Shown here one piece after another: positions 1-6,804 of a stretch of DNA of 15,715 nucleotides (position 1 is its first letter; each line of letters starts with the position of its first letter). The translations under genes were made by a program, and so were the position numbers. The notes under the pieces are model-generated. The model was not told where the DNA came from. It did no database searches and saw only the letters and a program-made list of their open reading frames with translations. This stretch comes from Sulfurospirillum sp. UBA4058 (GTDB taxonomy: Bacteria; Campylobacterota; Campylobacteria; Campylobacterales; Sulfurospirillaceae). Location: contig DFZK01000002.1 in NCBI GenBank assembly GCA_002382085.1, positions 1-15,715 on the forward strand. Direction: 5' to 3'.

Positions 1-568
1 AAAGCGCTATCATCATCGTGCTAGCTTCATTTTTTTCGACAGATGCCTCTTTCGACTCTCGTAAAGCATCTTCTTGGACATCATCCATATGCTCGTCCGT
101 CGTCTTAGTCAATGTTTGCGGAACTTCGGCGGTAGCCGCGATCAACTGTTTGATCTCTTCTTTTTTACCTTCACGCGAAAGCGTAAAAACTTTAGCGACG
201 ATCTCCGTATATTTTTTAAAATACTCTTTTTCTTTTTCGTAATAGCCTCGATCTTTTGTATCGGATATAAGGCGTTCGTAATCGTGGTTGGCTTTTTCGA
301 AATCGCGTTGATACTCGTTAAATTTTTCTTCTAACGCTTTTTTGGTTTTATGATCGTCGCTTTCGATATGTTGTAAAGCAACGATTCGCATACGATACAT
401 CGCTTGTTGCAAATCTCCGATCAATAAGACACTCGGTAGTGAATTAACGTTACATGTATTGGTTTTGGTATAGACGTGTTCCATTTTTATCATTCCGATG
501 CTAAAAACGGCGATAATTCCTAAGATTGCGATGAAAAGCATTGTTATTAACTGTTTCCCGATACTCAT
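1..568 (-). CDS. Methyl-accepting chemotaxis protein, N-terminal part (cut by window edge)
   Basis: This reading frame starts with ATG at 568 and stays open for about 189 codons to the window edge, so only the sensor half is visible. The N-terminus (residues about 5-26) is a hydrophobic signal anchor. Residues about 30-180 form a charged, helical, mostly soluble stretch of the four-helix-bundle kind found in periplasmic chemoreceptor sensor domains. A second membrane segment seems to begin at the cut end (STMMIAL). The HAMP and signalling hairpin would lie to the left of the window and are not seen, so the chemoreceptor call rests on the N-terminal layout. A membrane histidine kinase or cyclase with the same sensor is possible. 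Its ATG overlaps the stop of the upstream HD-GYP gene in an ATGA, which implies one operon and translational coupling. The ligand is unknown. Confidence 0.72.
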   Translation of the reverse strand, partial: MSIGKQLITMLFIAILGIIAVFSIGMIKMEHVYTKTNTCNVNSLPSVLLIGDLQQAMYRMRIVALQHIESDDHKTKKALEEKFNEYQRDFEKANHDYERLISDTKDRGYYEKEKEYFKKYTEIVAKVFTLSREGKKEEIKQLIAATAEVPQTLTKTTDEHMDDVQEDALRESKEASVEKNEASTMMIAL

Positions 569-1614
569 AAATTAACCACTCCTTTAAGCTGTTTAATATT
601 CTTTTTTTTATGCAAATACGGCTCAAAATCTTCCCACGTACGAAACGAAAAATCGTGAAGATGAAAATGCGTCAGACTAATGTCGATTCCCTCAAATCCT
701 AAACAGAGTTTGTCTTTAACCTCTTGGGTGTCAACATTCATATGATGTGCGTTTAAGATCACGAAATCATCACCGTATATGCGAAAAATCGGAGCATGGT
801 CAAAAAGAAACTTAAGCCTTAAAAAGGTCTCTTTTAAAAGATGATTTCCGGCTTTCCAGCCGTAATAATCGTTATAACAATGCATATGATGAATTTCGAT
901 CAAGTAGCAGCAAATGCATTCGTTTTCGCCTCGTTGCATTAAAAAATAGTTCAAATAATCGCTGGAATATCCGGTCGTGATTTTATCTTTGTAAAAAAAG
1001 GCAAAATATTCTTCTTGATGATACGAGGTCGGAATTTGATGAACGCTGGTAAGCTCTTTTTGGGTTTCGAAAAAACGGATGGCGGCTTCGACGACGCGCG
1101 GATCAAATTGCGTATTTGCACATCGCCGTAATTCGTTTAAAGCTTCGTTTTTGGTTTTTCGCGGTTTGTAGATGCGGTTGGTCGTCATAGCGTCAAAAGC
1201 GTCGGCAACGCATAAAATTCGTGAGATCAGAGGAATCGCATCGCCTCTGAGTCGATCGGGATAGCCTGCCCCGTCAAAAGATTCGTGATGATGCCGCACG
1301 ATGGAGACATGGTCTTTAAGTGCGGTAATATTTTCGATGATTTTCACGCTATCGATTGCATGTCGTTGCATAATGAGGAGCTCTTTTTTCGTAAAGCGTT
1401 TGGGTTTTAAAAGAATCGATTCGGGGGTTAACAGTTTTCCTACGTCGTGAAGTAAACCGGTCTCGTGTGCTAAAGTTTGTGCTTTTACGTCCAATCCCAA
1501 ATTTTCCGCAATTTTAGAAGCATAATAAGCGACTCTTCTTGAATGTCCAGCCGTATAAGGGTCTTTTTCTTCCAAAATCGTATTGAGCATATGGATTGCT
1601 TCGCGATAAATCAT
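565..1614 (-). CDS. HD-GYP domain phosphodiesterase with degenerate C-terminal GGDEF domain
   Basis: A 349-residue soluble protein with no membrane segment or receiver domain. Residues about 1-185 are an HD-GYP domain, a family that hydrolyses cyclic-di-GMP to pGpG or GMP. Visible metal and signature residues are H24, the H56-D57 pair with K60, H85, H109-H110-E111 and the GYP signature at 117-119, so the domain looks catalytically intact. Residues about 230-345 resemble a GGDEF domain but the signature reads YGDDF (280-284). Compared with the intact cyclase in this window, the metal-binding Asp is Glu240 and the guanine-contacting Asp is Asn257, while N248-D249 are kept. It is therefore probably a GTP-binding or regulatory module rather than a cyclase (inference). 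The start is supported by an AGAAGG ribosome site four bases upstream. The gene is divergent from a small Xre regulator and overlaps the following chemoreceptor gene by 4 bases. Confidence 0.88.
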   Translation of the reverse strand: MIYREAIHMLNTILEEKDPYTAGHSRRVAYYASKIAENLGLDVKAQTLAHETGLLHDVGKLLTPESILLKPKRFTKKELLIMQRHAIDSVKIIENITALKDHVSIVRHHHESFDGAGYPDRLRGDAIPLISRILCVADAFDAMTTNRIYKPRKTKNEALNELRRCANTQFDPRVVEAAIRFFETQKELTSVHQIPTSYHQEEYFAFFYKDKITTGYSSDYLNYFLMQRGENECICCYLIEIHHMHCYNDYYGWKAGNHLLKETFLRLKFLFDHAPIFRIYGDDFVILNAHHMNVDTQEVKDKLCLGFEGIDISLTHFHLHDFSFRTWEDFEPYLHKKKNIKQLKGVVNL

Positions 1615-1880
1615 AATACCTTCTTTTGTGTACGTATACCTACGCTTTTGCTGATGAGTTTTATTGAGAAAGAAAGTTAAATACTCTATTATAATAGATA
1701 AATATGCATTTTATTTTAAATAAAATTAAAATGATATTAATTTGACATACGTAATCATTTTCCGCCTAAATTTTGGTCGTAAAATCGATAAAATCCAAAC
1801 GCTCTATTATGATAGATTGATTGTAGTCGTTTATCGGTATAAACTCACGAAAGGAAAATTAAAAGCATTAAAGAAATTTT
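1615..1880. promoter_or_regulatory. Divergent promoter region with several AT-rich palindromes
   Basis: This 266-base gap separates the HD-GYP gene (left, minus) from the Xre regulator (right, plus). It holds TCTATTATAATAGA at 1685-1698, a perfect 14-base palindrome that contains TATAAT on both strands. A near copy, TCTATTATGATAGA, lies at 1803-1816 (one asymmetric position) and contains TATGAT on the plus strand. Between them, 1708-1726 is an AT-only inverted repeat with 9-base arms around one T. The 1685-1698 box fits a -10 element for the HD-GYP gene (leader about 67 bases). The 1803-1816 box fits a -10 for the regulator (leader about 60 bases). No good -35 is seen on either side. The sites may be promoters, operators of the neighbouring regulator, or both. 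Confidence 0.5.
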
Positions 1881-2156
1881 ATGAAAAAAACACTAGAGCA
1901 TTTTCAACAAGAGATAGATTATGACGGTACAGAAATGCGAGCGTTTTTTTTAAGCGTCGGGCGGCGCATTCAGGCTATTCGTAAAAAAAAAGGTATTAGC
2001 CAGCTCGAACTTTCGAATATGCTTGGATTTAAATCGACCTCATTAATCGCCGGCGCGGAATCGGGATACCATAACATTAAGTTTTCTTTAGAACACCTCT
2101 ACAAAATTTCTAAAGCACTTAACGTGAGTATCAAAGAGTTTTTCGACTTTGAATAA
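1881..2156 (+). CDS. Small Xre/Cro-type HTH regulator, paralogue 1
   Basis: A 91-residue protein that is little more than a Cro/C1-type helix-turn-helix domain (residues about 26-87). The core reads IRKKKGISQLELSNMLG, then a second helix through KSTSLIAGAESG, then the LEHLYKISKALNVSIKEFF tail typical of Xre regulators. It has no ligand or dimerisation domain beyond this. It shares about 31 of 67 ungapped positions with the regulator at 6805-7056 (hand count), so the two are paralogues. It is transcribed away from the HD-GYP gene across a palindrome-rich region, which suggests autoregulation and control of that gene (inference). The ATG at 1881 has no strong ribosome site. The next ATG, at 1935, has none either and would remove only a poorly conserved leader. 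An overlapping 60-codon frame from 1742 looks spurious. Confidence 0.82.
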   Translation: MKKTLEHFQQEIDYDGTEMRAFFLSVGRRIQAIRKKKGISQLELSNMLGFKSTSLIAGAESGYHNIKFSLEHLYKISKALNVSIKEFFDFE

Positions 2157-2228
2157 ATACATCGAAAAGACACTTCACGATTGGTACCGACTCTTTGCAT
2201 GTCGGATTTGAAAATACGGTCTGACGGG

Positions 2229-3071
2229 TTAAATCAATTTAAACGCAACCAAGCTTATCGCCATCACCAACATTCCTAAAACGATGCCGAAAATCGTCGT
2301 ATGCGCGTTGCCGTACACGCGCGCGGAAGGTAAGAGTTCGTCAAACGAGATATACACCATAATGCCCGCAACCACGCCGAACGTGATGCCAAGCGTGAGC
2401 TCACCCATCATCGGCAGCAAAAGAAAAAACCCGACAAGCGCACCGATCGGTTCTGCCAAACCTGAGACGAAAGCGTACCAAAATGCTTTTTTACGATTGC
2501 CCGTCGCATGATAAATCGGTAACGAAACCGCCATTCCCTCGGGAATATTATGAATTGCAATCGCAAGAGCGATCGTTAAGCCGATATTGACGTCTTCAAG
2601 CGCGGCGATAAACGTCGCGAAACCTTCGGGAAAATTGTGAATACCGATTGCTAAAGCCGTGAAAATCCCCGTACGATGGAGTGCCGAATCTTTGAGGGCA
2701 TGCGTGCTAGCTTCTTGAAGAACGCTCAGTTCTTGGGTCGATTTTAGTTCGTGAGGATTGACGTCTTCGGGGATGATTTTATCGATTAGGGCACTCAGCG
2801 CAATTCCCGCAAAAAAACAGACCAATGCGATCGCCTCGCCTTTGACGTCGCTGTGGAAAATCGCACTAAAGGAAAGTTTGGATTTGTTTAAAATTTCGAC
2901 AAAGGAAACATAGACCATCACGCCTGCGGAAAACCCAAGCCCGATCGATAAGAACGTATGGCTTTTGTTTTTTGAAAAAAAAGCGATCAATGCGCCAAAA
3001 CCGGTACTAAGCCCGGCTAAAAGCGTCAGACAAAAAGCGGGAAGGAACTGCGCCAACGTTACCGACTCCAT
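2229..3071 (-). CDS. zupT: ZIP-family divalent metal transporter (ZupT-like)
   Basis: A 280-residue polytopic inner-membrane protein of the ZIP family, which moves zinc and often iron, manganese or cobalt into the cytoplasm. The two family signatures are clear: H145-N146-F-P-E149-G in the fourth transmembrane segment and H174-N175-I-P-E178-G in the fifth, forming the binuclear metal site. Another conserved Glu follows in AEPIGA (E207). A hydrophilic, moderately His-containing loop spans about 100-132 between the third and fourth segments. Length is close to E. coli ZupT. The AAGGAG ribosome site five bases before the ATG fixes the start. It begins only 20 bases after thiM with no terminator visible between, so it could be the last gene of the TPP-riboswitch operon. 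Metal specificity cannot be read from the sequence. Confidence 0.92.
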   Translation of the reverse strand: MESVTLAQFLPAFCLTLLAGLSTGFGALIAFFSKNKSHTFLSIGLGFSAGVMVYVSFVEILNKSKLSFSAIFHSDVKGEAIALVCFFAGIALSALIDKIIPEDVNPHELKSTQELSVLQEASTHALKDSALHRTGIFTALAIGIHNFPEGFATFIAALEDVNIGLTIALAIAIHNIPEGMAVSLPIYHATGNRKKAFWYAFVSGLAEPIGALVGFFLLLPMMGELTLGITFGVVAGIMVYISFDELLPSARVYGNAHTTIFGIVLGMLVMAISLVAFKLI

Positions 3072-3091
3072 TCCCGCTCCTTTTTGCGAGA

Positions 3092-3895
3092 TTATAACAC
3101 GTTTTGAATCCGTAAACGACGATAAAGCGTCGTTGCGTCCATTTTGCTAATTTCATCGATCAAGGAAACGTGAAAACTTCCCGTTCCTTTGGTTTTATCC
3201 GCCAATTCCGAAGCTATCGCCATCGTTGAAATGCCGGCAACGGCCGAGACCAATGCATCGCCTCGTGTTCCTAAAAAACTGCCGATCAACGAAGTCGTCA
3301 TACATCCCGTGCCCGTCACTTTCGTCAACAATGCATCGCCGTTTTGCAAACGATACGTTACGGTACCGTTTGAGACGATATCTTCTTTTCCCGTAATCGC
3401 AATCGTACAGTGAAGTTTTTTTGCTAACGAAGCGGCGATCAATGCACCATTGGCTTCGTCATCCAAGGAGTCGACGCCGGAGCTTTTCGCTTCCAATCCC
3501 GCAATCGTTTTAATCTCCGCCATATTGCCGCGAACAACGTCAAAGCGTACTTCTCTTAACAGTGCTTCGATGCTTTCAAGGCGAAACGGCGTTGCTCCTA
3601 CACCGACAGGATCTAAAACAACGGGAATCTGTTTTACATTAGCCCTTGCGGCGGCTTTTTTCATCGCTTCAAACGTTCGGACGTTGAGCGTTCCGATATT
3701 TAAAACCAATGCATCGCACAAAGAAACCATCGCTTCGACTTCCCTGAGCTCGTCCGCCATGATAGGCGATGCGCCGATGGCTAAAACCGTGTTCGCACAA
3801 TCGTTAACCGTCACGTAATTGGTGATATGATGAATCAAGGCACGCTTATTTGCTAATGCCTCAAACAGTGCCTTTAGTTGCTCTTTAACGTCCAT
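3092..3895 (-). CDS. thiM: Hydroxyethylthiazole kinase
   Basis: ThiM phosphorylates 4-methyl-5-(2-hydroxyethyl)thiazole with ATP, the salvage route to the thiazole half of thiamin. The 267-residue protein has the normal family length. Hallmarks are the N-terminal substrate region IHHITNYVTVNDCANTVLA (21-39) followed by GASPIMA, the DPVGVGAT motif (95-102), RGNMAEI (122-128) and the anion-hole/active-site motif GTGCM with C198. The ATG at 3895 is preceded by AAGGGG seven bases upstream and lies inside the 3' end of cytX (22-base overlap), indicating tight operon coupling. It belongs to the thiD-cytX-thiM operon controlled by the upstream TPP riboswitch. The thiazole phosphate would be joined to pyrimidine pyrophosphate by ThiE, which is not in this window. 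Confidence 0.96.
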   Translation of the reverse strand: MDVKEQLKALFEALANKRALIHHITNYVTVNDCANTVLAIGASPIMADELREVEAMVSLCDALVLNIGTLNVRTFEAMKKAAARANVKQIPVVLDPVGVGATPFRLESIEALLREVRFDVVRGNMAEIKTIAGLEAKSSGVDSLDDEANGALIAASLAKKLHCTIAITGKEDIVSNGTVTYRLQNGDALLTKVTGTGCMTTSLIGSFLGTRGDALVSAVAGISTMAIASELADKTKGTGSFHVSLIDEISKMDATTLYRRLRIQNVL

Positions 3896-5085
3896 GTTCG
3901 CACCCCTTTACGTAGCATTGAAAACAGCACCGTCGTTACGATCATCGTCGGTAACGTCGAACCTAAGACGAAATCAAGCGTTAAAAAAGAATAATAAACG
4001 ATAATCCCCGCAATCCATATGCAAAAATATCCTACATGTAAATGTAACGTTTCATCGATGCGCGTATTTCCGAAAAGAAAATAATCACTCAGCACAATTG
4101 CAAATAAAGGCGCAAAAACCGAACCGATCGCATATAAAAAATTCTCATACGCTTCAATCGGCGTTAAAAGTGCAACGCCGAGCCCTATCAACGTCATGAC
4201 CAAAGCGACCGAGCGTTCGGAAAATTGCGGGAACAAGTTTCGAAAGGTCACTCCGGCGGAATAAGCATCCAAAAACGTCGTCGTCACGGTTGAAAGTAAA
4301 ACGATACCCAAAGCGAAAAGTCCTAAATGTAATGCATTCATCATACTCGCAACGCTGGCGTCTTTAGCATACAATGCCATCGCTAAACCGATCGTATACA
4401 TCAACGAACTGCCGAGAAAATAACCTAAAAAACTACCGATCAATCCGCTTTTTTTACGATGCGCAAAACGCGTATAATCGGCAATCAAAGGCAACCACGA
4501 AAGCGGCATAATCACGCAAAGCTCCAACGCCGCGCCAAAACTCATCTCATCGCTCGAAGCCCAAGAAAAAATCTCTTCTTCTCGAAAAACGACCAAGCAG
4601 AGCAAAAGCGTCAAACCAAAAAGCAAGACGACCGCAACAACGTTTAAACGCGTAAATCCTTGTTTGCCCAAGGCTATCCAAAGAAGAATCAAAGCGGCAA
4701 TCGCGATCGTCCAAAGAGAAAGACTCTCAATTCCCCAAAGCGAAAGGCTCAACTCGTTAGCGGCTTTTGCGCCTGAGAGCATCATCACCGCCGTCCAGCC
4801 TAAAAGTTGAAGCATATTTAAAACGGAAAAAAGATACGATCCGTACGTACCAAAGGAGATACGCGTCGACGTCATGGCTCCTATTTTGGCGTTAAATCCG
4901 ATGATACCGCCTAAGATCAAAATCGCACCGCCGATGATATGTCCGAGCACGATCGCCCATAGCCCTTCCATAAATCCTAAAGGTGCCAAAAAAGAACCCG
5001 TTAAAATCTCCGCCAAAGAGATTGCGGCACCAAACCACAGCGCAAAAAGGCTCAATCCGCCCAAAACGGTTTTTTCGTGCATCAT
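3874..5085 (-). CDS. cytX: NCS1-family permease, predicted hydroxymethylpyrimidine transporter
   Basis: A 403-residue, about 12-helix inner-membrane permease of the nucleobase:cation symporter-1 family. The N-terminal segment (LFALWFGAAISLAEILTG) and the central SWLPLIADYTRFA block around residue 200 are typical of CodB/CytX proteins. CytX members are predicted importers of the thiamin pyrimidine precursor HMP because they recur under TPP riboswitches beside thiD and thiM, exactly the context here. The assignment over cytosine permease rests on that context. The start overlaps the thiD stop in ATGA, with a second ATG directly following, and the 3' end overlaps thiM by 22 bases, so expression should be coupled to both. 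Imported HMP would be the substrate of the neighbouring ThiD kinase. Confidence 0.88.
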   Translation of the reverse strand: MMHEKTVLGGLSLFALWFGAAISLAEILTGSFLAPLGFMEGLWAIVLGHIIGGAILILGGIIGFNAKIGAMTSTRISFGTYGSYLFSVLNMLQLLGWTAVMMLSGAKAANELSLSLWGIESLSLWTIAIAALILLWIALGKQGFTRLNVVAVVLLFGLTLLLCLVVFREEEIFSWASSDEMSFGAALELCVIMPLSWLPLIADYTRFAHRKKSGLIGSFLGYFLGSSLMYTIGLAMALYAKDASVASMMNALHLGLFALGIVLLSTVTTTFLDAYSAGVTFRNLFPQFSERSVALVMTLIGLGVALLTPIEAYENFLYAIGSVFAPLFAIVLSDYFLFGNTRIDETLHLHVGYFCIWIAGIIVYYSFLTLDFVLGSTLPTMIVTTVLFSMLRKGVRTWTLKSN

Positions 5086-5885
5086 GCTTTTATTCCCGCT
5101 TTACGATAGAGTGCGTAAAAATGATGCACCGGACCTACGCCCTGCCCCAAGGCAAAGCCGTGTTCAATCGCTTCGGTAATATAGGCTTTTGCTTCTTCCA
5201 CCGCTTCTTTAAGCGAATAATCTTGTGCCAAATACGCCGCAATCGCCGACGAAAGCGTACAGCCCGTACCGTGTGTGTTGCGCGTGTTCAGGCGCGGTGA
5301 ATGCAGTTCGAAAAAATGTTCCCCGTCATACAAGACGTCGATCGCATCCGCTTGCAGATGTCCGCCTTTGACCAAGACGTTAACACACCCCAAAGCATGT
5401 AAATCCCGTGCGGCTTGTCGCATTTTTTCCAAAGAATCAATGTGATAGCCGACAATCACTTCGGCTTCGGGCAGATTGGGCGTAATCAGCGTCGCCAGCG
5501 GTAACAGTTGTTCGATCAACGCTTTTTTGGCTTCGGGTTGCAACAAATCGTAACCGCTTTTGGAAATCATCACGGGATCGACGACAAGCGGCGGTAAGGC
5601 ATAACGTTTTAATGCGGAGACGATCGCACAGATCGTTTCGGGACGCGATACCATACCGATTTTCACGGCATCCACGCGAATATCGTCGAAAATAGCTTCG
5701 ATTTGGTGGGTGATGACGCTCGGCGCAACGTCTTGAACGTCAAAAACGCCTTGCGTATTTTGTGCGGTAATTGCCGTAATAACGCTCATACCGTACGTTC
5801 CGTTTGCGCTAAACGTTTTAAGGTCGGCTTGAATACCCGCACCTCCGCAGCTATCCGAGCCTGCGATGGTTAAACAGTGTTTCAT
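5082..5885 (-). CDS. thiD: Hydroxymethylpyrimidine / phosphomethylpyrimidine kinase
   Basis: ThiD carries out both phosphorylations that turn hydroxymethylpyrimidine into HMP pyrophosphate for thiamin phosphate synthesis. The 267-residue ribokinase-fold protein shows the N-terminal AGSDSCGGAGIQADLKT block (8-24), the SVITAITAQNT stretch, DPVMISKSG (103-111), TPNLPEAE (135-142), VKGGH (172-176) and the HGTGC anion hole with C209. It ends in the usual GxGPVHHFY motif, so it is full length and has no fused ThiE domain. It is the first gene after the TPP riboswitch. Its ribosome site GAGGA (5893-5897) is seven bases before ATG and is complementary to UCCUC at 5941-5945 in the leader, a possible means of riboswitch control. 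The stop overlaps cytX by four bases. Confidence 0.96.
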   Translation of the reverse strand: MKHCLTIAGSDSCGGAGIQADLKTFSANGTYGMSVITAITAQNTQGVFDVQDVAPSVITHQIEAIFDDIRVDAVKIGMVSRPETICAIVSALKRYALPPLVVDPVMISKSGYDLLQPEAKKALIEQLLPLATLITPNLPEAEVIVGYHIDSLEKMRQAARDLHALGCVNVLVKGGHLQADAIDVLYDGEHFFELHSPRLNTRNTHGTGCTLSSAIAAYLAQDYSLKEAVEEAKAYITEAIEHGFALGQGVGPVHHFYALYRKAGIKA

Positions 5886-5952
5886 ATCGTAATCCTCAAA
5901 GAAGAATTAAACGGTATCGGAAGGAAGAAGAAAAAGTCCGGAGGAGTGTTTG
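5886..5952 (-). promoter_or_regulatory. Riboswitch expression platform and thiD ribosome site
   Basis: This is the leader between the TPP aptamer and thiD. On the minus strand it carries CTCCTCC, whose UCCUC (5941-5945) can pair with the thiD ribosome site GAGGA (5893-5897). Next to it is TCCGGA (5937-5942), self-complementary and identical to TCCGGA inside the aptamer (5975-5980). The two TCCGGA copies could pair with each other when the aptamer is unfolded and so release the ribosome site. A run of five T follows at 5931-5935, so intrinsic termination is an alternative, but the stem is short and the loop large. The mechanism is inferred from base complementarity only. Confidence 0.5.
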
Positions 5953-6066
5953 ATGCTTGCCTACGCCGGCATAATCCGGATCAGGTCTAAACCGAAAAGA
6001 GTCGGTTTTAAGGATCAAAGAATCGTCATTCTTTATCTCAGCCGGTTTAACCGGCTCTCCTAGCAC
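5953..6066 (-). ncRNA. TPP riboswitch aptamer (THI element)
   Basis: Read on the minus strand, the conserved THI-box blocks appear in order: GAGCCGG..CCGGCTGAGAT (P2 and the CUGAGA bulge), a 7-bp P3 (AAAGAAT/ATTCTTT), an accessory 7-bp hairpin (AAACCGA/TCGGTTT), then ACCTGATC and GGATTATGCCGGCGTAGG that form the pyrophosphate-binding arm. P1 is closed by GTGCT (6062-6066) and AGCAT (5953-5957). It lies directly upstream of thiD-cytX-thiM, so thiamin pyrophosphate should repress that operon. Confidence 0.96.
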
Positions 6067-6080
6067 GATAGTTTCGGATA

Positions 6081-6109
6081 ATTGTACTCTGATTTAACGG
6101 AATTTTCAA
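6081..6109 (-). promoter_or_regulatory. Sigma70-type promoter of the thiamin operon
   Basis: On the minus strand TTGAAA (6104-6109) and TACAAT (6081-6086) are separated by exactly 17 bases, a good housekeeping promoter. Transcription should begin near 6074, just ahead of the riboswitch P1 helix at 6066. The -35 box overlaps the last codons of the upstream diguanylate cyclase gene, so the operon can be transcribed independently of it. Confidence 0.72.
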
Positions 6110-6720
6110 GGAGAGACGCATTCGATGCGATTTTTACCTTTTTCTTTTGCGTTGTACAATGCACGATCGGCACACCGAACGATCGCTTCGACGCTTAGAG
6201 AATGGGAAAAAAGACAGATGCCGACGCTGATGCTAATCGGTATCCTTTTATACGTTCGCAAAGCGTCTTGAATTTTTTCGATGACGACAAAAATATCTTC
6301 ACGATCGATCAACGGACACAATAAAATAAACTCGTCGCCTCCAAAGCGTGCTAGTACGTCTCCTTCGCGTAACTTTAAGTTACACTCGGTCACGATATGC
6401 TTTAAAACTTCGTCACCGAAAAGGTGTCCGTGCGTATCATTTATCTGTTTAAAATCATCTACGTCTATCATTAAAACGGCAGAAGAATTATGGTAACGAT
6501 GAAGTAATCTTAAGTGATATTCTAAAATTTCAAGAAAATAGCGTCGCGTGTAGGCTTGCGTTAATTCGTCTTTTTGCGTCAGTTCATTGAGATAAAGCGT
6601 TTTTTGTTTAAGGGATACAACGGTTCGAATCAAAAAGAAGCAGACCAAAGCAAAGAAAAGAGTTACTGCGACCATAATACGAATACAAAAATCGTCAATC
6701 ATGCATATACACCGTATCAT
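6106..6720 (-). CDS. Membrane-anchored diguanylate cyclase (GGDEF)
   Basis: A 204-residue protein with one transmembrane segment (about 13-35) and a cytoplasmic GGDEF domain (about 45-200) but no recognisable sensor domain. The active site is intact: MIDVDDFKQIND with metal ligand D86, N94 and D95, HGHLFGDE with D103, and FGGDEF with the signature at 127-131. An RxxD inhibitory site (R118-D121) precedes it by five residues, so product feedback inhibition is expected. It should make cyclic-di-GMP from two GTP. The ATG at 6720 has only a weak CAGG upstream. In-frame ATGs at residues 7 and 16 are alternative starts. The gene is divergent from the Xre regulator at 6805, and a near-palindromic 14-mer lies 10 bases upstream of its start codon, suggesting that regulator controls it (inference). 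Confidence 0.93.
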   Translation of the reverse strand: MIRCICMIDDFCIRIMVAVTLFFALVCFFLIRTVVSLKQKTLYLNELTQKDELTQAYTRRYFLEILEYHLRLLHRYHNSSAVLMIDVDDFKQINDTHGHLFGDEVLKHIVTECNLKLREGDVLARFGGDEFILLCPLIDREDIFVVIEKIQDALRTYKRIPISISVGICLFSHSLSVEAIVRCADRALYNAKEKGKNRIECVSP

Positions 6721-6730
6721 CCTGATTTAA

Positions 6731-6744
6731 TTCACTATAGGGAA
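6731..6744. promoter_or_regulatory. Putative operator, copy 1 (proximal to the diguanylate cyclase)
   Basis: TTCACTATAGGGAA is a 14-base near palindrome (12 of 14 positions symmetric) that recurs exactly 53 bases away at 6784. It sits between a TAGAAT -10 candidate for the cyclase (6755-6760, minus strand) and the cyclase ATG, so a bound protein would block initiation or early elongation. The partner is inferred to be the adjacent Xre regulator. Confidence 0.6.
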
Positions 6745-6783
6745 TTTTAAAAACATTCTATCCGTTATAAACTTAGATAATAC

Positions 6784-6797
6784 TTCACTATAGGGAA
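6784..6797. promoter_or_regulatory. Putative operator, copy 2 (proximal to the Xre regulator)
   Basis: This is an exact second copy of TTCACTATAGGGAA. It lies three bases after a GATAAT -10 candidate (6776-6781, plus strand), so it covers the likely transcription start of the regulator gene. Its AGGGA portion also serves as the only recognisable ribosome site, eight bases before the ATG at 6805. This placement suits autoregulation. Confidence 0.6.
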
Positions 6798-6804
6798 AAT
6801 TATT

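Noticed and set aside
1742..1924. A 60-codon plus-strand frame overlapping the first Xre gene
   Set aside because: It overlaps the Xre gene in another frame, spans the promoter palindromes, has no ribosome site and resembles no family.
2187..2205. CCGAC...GTCGG stem-loop between the convergent Xre gene and zupT as a terminator
   Set aside because: The stem is only 5 bp with a 9-base loop and no T tract follows on either strand, so it is too weak to call.
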